Source: Arthrobacter sp. H-02-3
GTDB lineage: Bacteria > Actinomycetota > Actinomycetes > Actinomycetales > Micrococcaceae
Direction of reading: 5' to 3'
Length of the DNA: 64,000 nt
Assembly (NCBI RefSeq): GCF_003097355.1
Contig: NZ_PYUI01000005.1
Coordinates: forward strand, 124,001-188,000
Below, in pieces: positions 59,159 through 64,000 of the stretch. Both the position numbers and the translations under genes were made by a program. The notes beneath the pieces are model-generated. The model had not been told where the DNA came from and did not search any database. It saw only the letters and a program-made list of their open reading frames with translations. Within the stretch, counting starts at the first letter, position 1. Every line of letters begins with the position of its first letter.

Positions 59159-59385
59159 ATCTCTTGGCCGGTACCGAAACCGTGCAGAGCATTGAGGTCC
59201 TCGCCCAGGACCGGGAGTCGATGGACCGCGGCCTCAATGCCGCGGTGGAACTGATGACGGAAGTCGCTGTCGGGCTCGCCACCCATGGCATCCTTGTGAG
59301 CCGCCTTGACGACAGGCTCTTCCGCGTCGGGTTGAGCGAGCTTGTCCCCTTCGGCTACACGGAACAGCGCGACTGCCGACCGTGA
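59155..59385 (+). CDS. Second small protein of the pair (76 residues)
   Basis: GTG 59155 overlaps the preceding stop (GTGA) and has GAGGCGG upstream. The protein is largely helical: LLAGTETVQSIEVLAQDRES, then MDRGLNAAVELMTEVAVGLA and a short C-terminal strand FRVGLSELVPFGYTEQ. It could be a partner subunit of the first small protein. I do not recognise the family. ATG 59140 is a possible longer start but lacks spacing for a ribosome site. Confidence 0.6.
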   Translation: MNLLAGTETVQSIEVLAQDRESMDRGLNAAVELMTEVAVGLATHGILVSRLDDRLFRVGLSELVPFGYTEQRDCRP

Positions 59386-59466
59386 TTCCCTGCCGTCCGC
59401 ACCGCCTCGAAGGCGGTGGCGTGCGGTCCCTAATCAGGCGGCCGCCGCGGCTGAGACAGAAAAGCA

Positions 59467-60108
59467 TCAGCCCTGGGAAGAACCCAGCTGCTGCAGCGAA
59501 CCGCGCGCCGCACCCACCATCCCTTCGACCGCGCGGGCCAGGTGGGTGCCGCGGTCATTGACGCCGTCCCAGCGCACCAACGCCTGGGCGTTCAGCCCGT
59601 CGATCATCCCCAGAATCTGCCAGGCGACGGATGCGGCGTCGGAGGTCTCGAACTCACCGGCCGCAATACCGGCCTCCACCACGCCTTGCAGCATGGCCTG
59701 CCAAGCGTCCATCTGATCGCGGACGCATACCGCCAAAGCCTCGTTGCGCCGGCCCATGGTCCAGGCATCCACCCAGACCGCCGTGACGTCCAGGCGGCTG
59801 CTGTCCAGCAGCGTGTCCAAAAGGTAGGCAAGCTGCCCGCGGGCTGACGGCATCCCGTCCAGGGTTGCCTGCAATTCCGCTGCTTCCGCCGAGACGATGC
59901 CGGTGAAAGTGGACGCCACAAGGGCCTCAACATTGGGCTGGTAATGCGCCACCAGGCCGGAAGCCACCCCCACGCGGGCCGCCACATTGCGCAGGGTGAT
60001 CGACCCGAGCCCCTGCTCGAGGGCGATAGTCCGGGCCGCCTCTGAAATCTCGCTGGCCCGTTCCCCTGGCGCCTTTCGGACGGCGCGTTTCCTCTGTGTG
60101 CTTGACAT
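59467..60108 (-). CDS. TetR-family transcriptional regulator
   Basis: 213 residues from ATG 60108 (a GTG directly before it at 60111 would add one residue). The HTH is ISEAARTIALEQGLGSITLR and NVAARVGVASGLVAHYQPNV (about 22-62); the HY pair and the C-terminal domain resemble BetI-like regulators of amine or choline catabolism. It is divergent from the agmatine deiminase operon, and the palindrome at 60138 lies between them. Inducer is likely agmatine or a related amine (inference). Confidence 0.92.
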   Translation of the reverse strand: MSSTQRKRAVRKAPGERASEISEAARTIALEQGLGSITLRNVAARVGVASGLVAHYQPNVEALVASTFTGIVSAEAAELQATLDGMPSARGQLAYLLDTLLDSSRLDVTAVWVDAWTMGRRNEALAVCVRDQMDAWQAMLQGVVEAGIAAGEFETSDAASVAWQILGMIDGLNAQALVRWDGVNDRGTHLARAVEGMVGAARGSLQQLGSSQG

Positions 60109-60137
60109 CACCTAACAGTCTAGAGTAATTTTCAATC

Positions 60138-60159
60138 TTATTGATCGATTGATCAATAA
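60138..60159. promoter_or_regulatory. TetR operator between regulator and agmatine deiminase genes
   Basis: TTATTGATC-GATT-GATCAATAA is a perfect 9-bp inverted repeat, AT-rich against a GC-rich background, 29 bases ahead of the TetR start. The spacing fits a BetI/TetR-type dimer. Confidence 0.75.
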
Positions 60160-60243
60160 CGGCTTGGCGTCGTTCCTATGCGCGCCCCTCATTGGGGAGG
60201 AGGCGTGCAGTGCCGGCGCAAAAAGGACTAAGGAGCCCTTCTC

Positions 60244-61287
60244 ATGGCGTGGAGAATGCCCGCTGAAACCGCACCTCACGATCGAACCTGGATGGCGTTC
60301 CCCCGCACCGGCCTGACCTTGGGCGACGACGCCGCTTCAGCCGAGGAGGCCTATGCGGCCTGGACGGCCGTCGCCCACGCGGTTGCCGAATTTGAGCCGG
60401 TCACCATGGTGGTGGATCCCAGCGAGCGGCAGCGGGCTGCCGACATGCTCGGCAGCGGCATAGAACAGCTTGAAGCCCCGCTGGATGAGTTCTGGATGCG
60501 CGACGTCGGACCGACCTTCGTCGTCGACGACGAACGTCCCGGTGTCCTCGGCGCGGTGGACTGGGTCTTCAACGGCTGGGGTGCACCCAAGTGGTCCGAA
60601 TGGGAGAAGAGCGCCGGGATGGCGCGCTTCGTGGCCGAAAAGTCCGGTGCTGAGCTCGTCAGCTCGCTGCTGGTCAACGAGGGCGGCGCCATGCACGTCG
60701 ACGGCGAAGGCACCGTGCTCGTGACCGAAACCGTGCAGCTGGACCCGGGCCGGAACCCGTACGCGGACAAAGCCCGCGTCGAAGCAGAGCTGGCACGCAC
60801 CATCGGCGCCCGCAAGACCGTCTGGGTGCCGCGCGGCCTGACCCGCGACTACGAGGATCTGGGCACCCGCGGCCACATCGACATGGTGGCCACCATGCCC
60901 TCCCCCGGCCGGGTCCTGCTCCACACCCAGATGAATCCGGAGCATCCTGACTACGAGGTCAGCCGCACCTTGCAAGCGTTTTTCGAAACCCAGACGGACG
61001 CCGCAGGCGGGCCGTTCCGGATCCTCCCGCTGCCGGCCCCGCAGACACTGCGCGACGAGGAAGGCTACGTGGACTGGAGCTATGTCAACCACCTTGTGGT
61101 CAACGGCGGCGTGATCGCCTGCGGCTATGGCGAAGACAGGGCGGACGCGATGGCCGCGGAAATCCTTGCGGAGGCATACCCGGGGCGCCGCGTGGTGACC
61201 GTGGACGCCCGCCCGATCCTGGCCCGCGGCGGGGGCATCCACTGCATCACCCAGCAGCAGCCCACGCTCGACGGGCCGGTGGCGTGA
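60244..61287 (+). CDS. aguA: Agmatine deiminase (peptidylarginine-deiminase-like family)
   Basis: 347 residues. The five catalytic positions of the family are visible: Asp in WMRDVGPTF, Glu in NEGGAMHVDGEGT, His and Asp in TRGHID (usual AguA: NGHVDN), and the Cys nucleophile in GGGIHCITQQQP. It converts agmatine to N-carbamoylputrescine and ammonia. The HIDM variant instead of HVDN may shift specificity to a related guanidine. The GTG/ATG start of the following amidase overlaps its stop. A BetI-like regulator is divergent, and the usual AguB (nitrilase-type) gene is absent. Confidence 0.88.
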   Translation: MAWRMPAETAPHDRTWMAFPRTGLTLGDDAASAEEAYAAWTAVAHAVAEFEPVTMVVDPSERQRAADMLGSGIEQLEAPLDEFWMRDVGPTFVVDDERPGVLGAVDWVFNGWGAPKWSEWEKSAGMARFVAEKSGAELVSSLLVNEGGAMHVDGEGTVLVTETVQLDPGRNPYADKARVEAELARTIGARKTVWVPRGLTRDYEDLGTRGHIDMVATMPSPGRVLLHTQMNPEHPDYEVSRTLQAFFETQTDAAGGPFRILPLPAPQTLRDEEGYVDWSYVNHLVVNGGVIACGYGEDRADAMAAEILAEAYPGRRVVTVDARPILARGGGIHCITQQQPTLDGPVA

Positions 61288-63008
61288 TGGCGGGCTTCGA
61301 CGTCGTCGAGGCGTCCATCGCCCAGTTGCGTGACGCCTTGGAGTCCGGCCGGGCCAGCAGTGAGGAACTTACCCGTTCCTACCTTGAGCGCATCGCAACC
61401 TACGACCACAACGGCATCACGCTGAACTCGCTCGTCGTCATGAACCCTGACGCCCTGGCGGACGCCCGGGCCTCTGACGAGCGCCGGGCCGGGGGCACGA
61501 CGCTCGGGCCGCTGGACGGCATCGCGTACACGGCCAAGGACAGCTATCTGGTGAAGGGCCTTACCGCCGCGGCCGGTTCGCCTGCTTTCGAGCATCTCGT
61601 CGCACAGCGGGATGCGTTCACCATCGAACGCCTGCGGGCGGCAGGCGCGGTGCTGATCGGCCTCACAAACATGCCGCCCATGGCCAACGGCGGCATGCAA
61701 CGCGGCGTCTACGGTCGCGCCGAGAGCCCTTACAACGCCGATTTCCTCACGGCGGCATTCGGCTCCGGCTCCTCCAACGGTTCTGGCACCGCGACGGCGG
61801 CAAGCTTCGCGGCGTTCGGCCTTGGGGAAGAGACGTGGTCCAGCGGGCGCGCGCCGGCGTCGAACAACGCGCTGTGCGCGTACACGCCCTCGCGAGGGGT
61901 CATTTCCGTCCGTGGCAACTGGCCTCTGGTGCCCACCATGGATGTGGTGGTGCCGCACACGCGCTCCATGGCAGACCTGCTCGAGGTGCTCGACGTGATC
62001 GTGGCCGACGACGCACAGACCCGCGGCGACTTCTGGCGGGTCCAGCCGTGGGTGGACATCCCGGCCCCCTCGGCGCTCCGCCCGTCCTCCTACCCTGCGC
62101 TGGCGCCGGCAGATGCCGACGACGCACGCTCGGTGTTGAAGGGCAGGCGGCTGGGCGTGCCGCGGATGTACGTCAACGCCGACCCCGACGCCGGCAGCAG
62201 CGAGAAGCCTGGCATCGGCGGGCCGACCGGCCAGCGCATCCACACCCGCGGCTCGGTGATGGAACTGTGGGAAGCGGCACGGCGCGATCTTGAGGCGGCC
62301 GGCGCCGAGGTTGTGCTGGTCGACTTTCCGGTGGTGTCCAACTATGAAGGAGACCGCCCCGGGGCACCCACGATCGCCACGCGCGGCCTGGTGAGCCCGG
62401 AATACCTGCAGCGGGAAATCCTGGATCTCTCGGCCTGGGCCTGGGAAGACTTCCTCGCAGCGAACGGCGACCCTGCCCTGAACACCTTGGCCGCGGTGGA
62501 CGGCGCAACGATTTTCCCCCATCCGGACGGGGCGCTCCCGGACCGCTATGCCGGCTTTGATGACGACATCGCCAACTACCCGGGATACATCCGCGAGCAC
62601 GGCGCCGCATCGTTGACGGACATCCCGCATCTCGAAGGTGGCCTGCGTGGCTTGGAGGAGACGCGCCGCGTGGACCTGGAGGAATGGATGGACAGACTCG
62701 GACTGGACGCCGTGCTGTTCCCCGCCGCCGCGGACGTCGGGCCCGCGGACATGGACGTCAATGAGGCCTCGGCAGATCTCGGCTGGCGCAACGGCGTCTG
62801 GGTCGCCAACGGCAACCTCGTGCCGCGCCACCTGGGCATCCCGACCGTCACGGTGCCCATGGGCACGATGGCCGACACCGGCATGCCCGTTGGCCTGACC
62901 CTCGCGGGCCGGGCCTACGATGACACCTCACTGCTGAGCCTGGCCGCCGCGTTTGAGGCAACGGGTTCCCGCCGGACAACTCCCCCACGGACGCCCCGGC
63001 TGACGTGA
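61284..63008 (+). CDS. Amidase (amidase signature family)
   Basis: 573-574 residues; GTG 61284 and ATG 61287 overlap the deiminase stop. The Ser-cisSer-Lys system is present: Lys in YTAKDSYLVKG, cis-Ser in GSGSSNGSGTA and the nucleophile region GEETWSSGRAPASN. These enzymes hydrolyse amides to acids and ammonia. The protein is longer than GatA or simple amidases because of an insert around residues 255-330. Coupled to agmatine deiminase, it may hydrolyse N-carbamoylputrescine or a similar carbamoyl product in place of AguB. This pairing is inferred from context. Confidence 0.88.
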   Translation: MMAGFDVVEASIAQLRDALESGRASSEELTRSYLERIATYDHNGITLNSLVVMNPDALADARASDERRAGGTTLGPLDGIAYTAKDSYLVKGLTAAAGSPAFEHLVAQRDAFTIERLRAAGAVLIGLTNMPPMANGGMQRGVYGRAESPYNADFLTAAFGSGSSNGSGTATAASFAAFGLGEETWSSGRAPASNNALCAYTPSRGVISVRGNWPLVPTMDVVVPHTRSMADLLEVLDVIVADDAQTRGDFWRVQPWVDIPAPSALRPSSYPALAPADADDARSVLKGRRLGVPRMYVNADPDAGSSEKPGIGGPTGQRIHTRGSVMELWEAARRDLEAAGAEVVLVDFPVVSNYEGDRPGAPTIATRGLVSPEYLQREILDLSAWAWEDFLAANGDPALNTLAAVDGATIFPHPDGALPDRYAGFDDDIANYPGYIREHGAASLTDIPHLEGGLRGLEETRRVDLEEWMDRLGLDAVLFPAAADVGPADMDVNEASADLGWRNGVWVANGNLVPRHLGIPTVTVPMGTMADTGMPVGLTLAGRAYDDTSLLSLAAAFEATGSRRTTPPRTPRLT

Positions 63009-63048
63009 GCAAGACGGACATATCCGGATTGAGTACTTGGCTGGCGGT

Positions 63049-64000
63049 CTATTCCGTCATGTGCGGCGCACCCAAAGCGTTGTAGCCGTGCGGGTTGTTC
63101 TTCTGCCAGCGCCAGTGGTCCGCGCACATCTCATCCACAGTTCTCGTGGTGGACCAGCTCAGGTCCGCCAGGGCCGAGGCCGCGTCGGCCCAGAAGGCGG
63201 GGAGGTCGCCGGCGCGGCGTCCGGTGAGCTCGTAAGGGATCGGACGGCCCGCGGCCTTCTCGAAGGAGTGCAGGACCTCGAGCACGGAGGAGCCCTTGCC
63301 CGAGCCGAGGTTCCAGCGGAAGACGCCGGCCCGGCCCGCCACGTGGTCGAGCGCGGCGACGTGTCCTTCGGCCAGGTCCACCACGTGGATGTAGTCGCGC
63401 AGACAGGTGCCGTCCGGGGTGTCGTAGTCGCCGCCGAACACCATCAGTTTCTCGCGCCGGCCCACCGCCACTTGGGCGATGAACGGTACAAGGTTGTTGG
63501 GAATGCCCTGCGGGTCCTCGCCGATCCGGCCGGAGGGGTGGGCGCCGACGGGGTTGAAGTACCTCAGGAGGGCGATGTGCCAGCGGCCGTCCGCTGCTCC
63601 GAGGTCGGCAAGGATGTCCTCGATCTGTTCCTTGGTCCGGCCGTAGGGGTTGTTGGCGCCGATCTCCATCTTCTCCACGTAGGGGATCGGGTTGTGTTCG
63701 CCGTATACCGTCGCCGAGGAGCTGAAGACGATTGAGCGGACGCCGTGCCGGTCCATCGCCCGGAGCAGGTTCAGGGTGCCCACGAGGTTGTTGTGGTAAT
63801 ACATCAGGGGCTCCCGGACGGACTCCCCGACGGCCTTGAGGCCGGCGAAGTGGATGACGGCGTCGACCGGGTATTCGGTGAAGACGGCATCCACCGCCGC
63901 CTCATCAACCAGGTCCACAAGGCGGAAGGTCACGGGCGTGCCGCTGAGCTCGGCAACCCGGCGCAGCGATTCCTCGCTGGAGTTGACGAGGTTGTCGATC
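63049..64000 (-). CDS. galE: UDP-glucose 4-epimerase GalE (N-terminus outside window)
   Basis: The frame is open from the window edge (IDNLVNSSEESLRRVAELSG) to the stop at 63049, about 317 residues; the GxxGxxG loop and first strand lie beyond base 64000. The GalE signature is complete: DAVIHFAGLKAVGES, VFSSSATVYGE, the catalytic YGRTK, ALLRYFNPVGAHPSG and LRDYIHVVDLAEGH. It interconverts UDP-glucose and UDP-galactose with bound NAD. No Leloir-pathway genes are next to it on this side. It converges with the amidase gene. Confidence 0.95.
   Translation of the reverse strand, partial: IDNLVNSSEESLRRVAELSGTPVTFRLVDLVDEAAVDAVFTEYPVDAVIHFAGLKAVGESVREPLMYYHNNLVGTLNLLRAMDRHGVRSIVFSSSATVYGEHNPIPYVEKMEIGANNPYGRTKEQIEDILADLGAADGRWHIALLRYFNPVGAHPSGRIGEDPQGIPNNLVPFIAQVAVGRREKLMVFGGDYDTPDGTCLRDYIHVVDLAEGHVAALDHVAGRAGVFRWNLGSGKGSSVLEVLHSFEKAAGRPIPYELTGRRAGDLPAFWADAASALADLSWSTTRTVDEMCADHWRWQKNNPHGYNALGAPHMTE

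Noticed and set aside
1..64000. tRNA, rRNA, CRISPR, insertion sequences or prophage genes
   Set aside because: No tRNA-like T-loop and acceptor pairs, no rRNA stretches, no regularly spaced repeats and no transposase, integrase or phage structural motifs were seen while reading both strands.

Overview
The window reads as chromosomal DNA of a high-GC Gram-positive actinobacterium, most likely an Arthrobacter-type member of the Micrococcaceae. The reasons are strong G/C preference at third codon positions, frequent GTG and TTG starts, ATGA/GTGA stop-start overlaps in operons, and the gene stock: PucR, LacI, RpiR and TetR regulators beside catabolic operons, many Gfo/Idh/MocA oxidoreductases, and polar-amino-acid ABC importers. 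The genus is an inference. I saw no rRNA, tRNA, CRISPR array, insertion sequence or prophage.

Layout. 1-6417: polyol/sugar operon (two zinc dehydrogenases, GlpK-like kinase, shikimate-dehydrogenase-like protein, cupin phosphoglucose isomerase, 2-hydroxyacid dehydrogenase, RpiR regulator). 6549-12550: HAD phosphatase, ArfB ribosome rescue factor, two Gfo/Idh/MocA enzymes divergent from a LacI regulator, a DUF1992 protein and a small protein. 12764-18799: cellulose-synthase-like transferase with PilZ domain, metallo-hydrolase, acyl-CoA ligase, MFS transporter. 19219-27091: PucR regulator, glutaminase, amino-acid permease, Cys-rich peptide, thiamine-diphosphate enzyme and an aromatic-ammonia-lyase-fold protein lacking two catalytic elements, flanked by paired palindromic repeats. 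27207-34198: regulator-target pairs (SDR/TetR, DUF2306/TetR, ArsR/SRPBCC), each with a visible palindromic operator, plus DinB, alpha/beta hydrolase and quinone oxidoreductase genes. 34244-37043: a GHKL ATPase and a MOSC protein.

37243-43482: hydroxyacid oxidase, polar amino acid ABC importer and RidA, divergent from a second PucR. 43528-50355: PQ-loop membrane protein, then a second importer with Gfo/Idh/MocA and FAD oxidoreductases, divergent from a LacI regulator with twin operators. 50490-54570: cation/proton antiporter, a small protein behind a structured leader, and a MACPF-like protein with leucine-rich repeats. 54818-58625: TetR, APC permease, amidohydrolase. 58952-59385: two coupled small proteins. 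59467-63008: TetR, agmatine deiminase and amidase. 63049-64000: GalE, cut by the window edge.

The overall picture is a catabolic, regulator-rich region: most loci follow the plan importer plus oxidoreductase/hydrolase plus a divergent local repressor. Two families of intergenic palindromic repeats and a recurrent 13-bp-core hairpin punctuate the gene boundaries. The least explained items are the lyase-fold protein at 25616, the MACPF-like/LRR protein at 52390 and the first operon's pathway.
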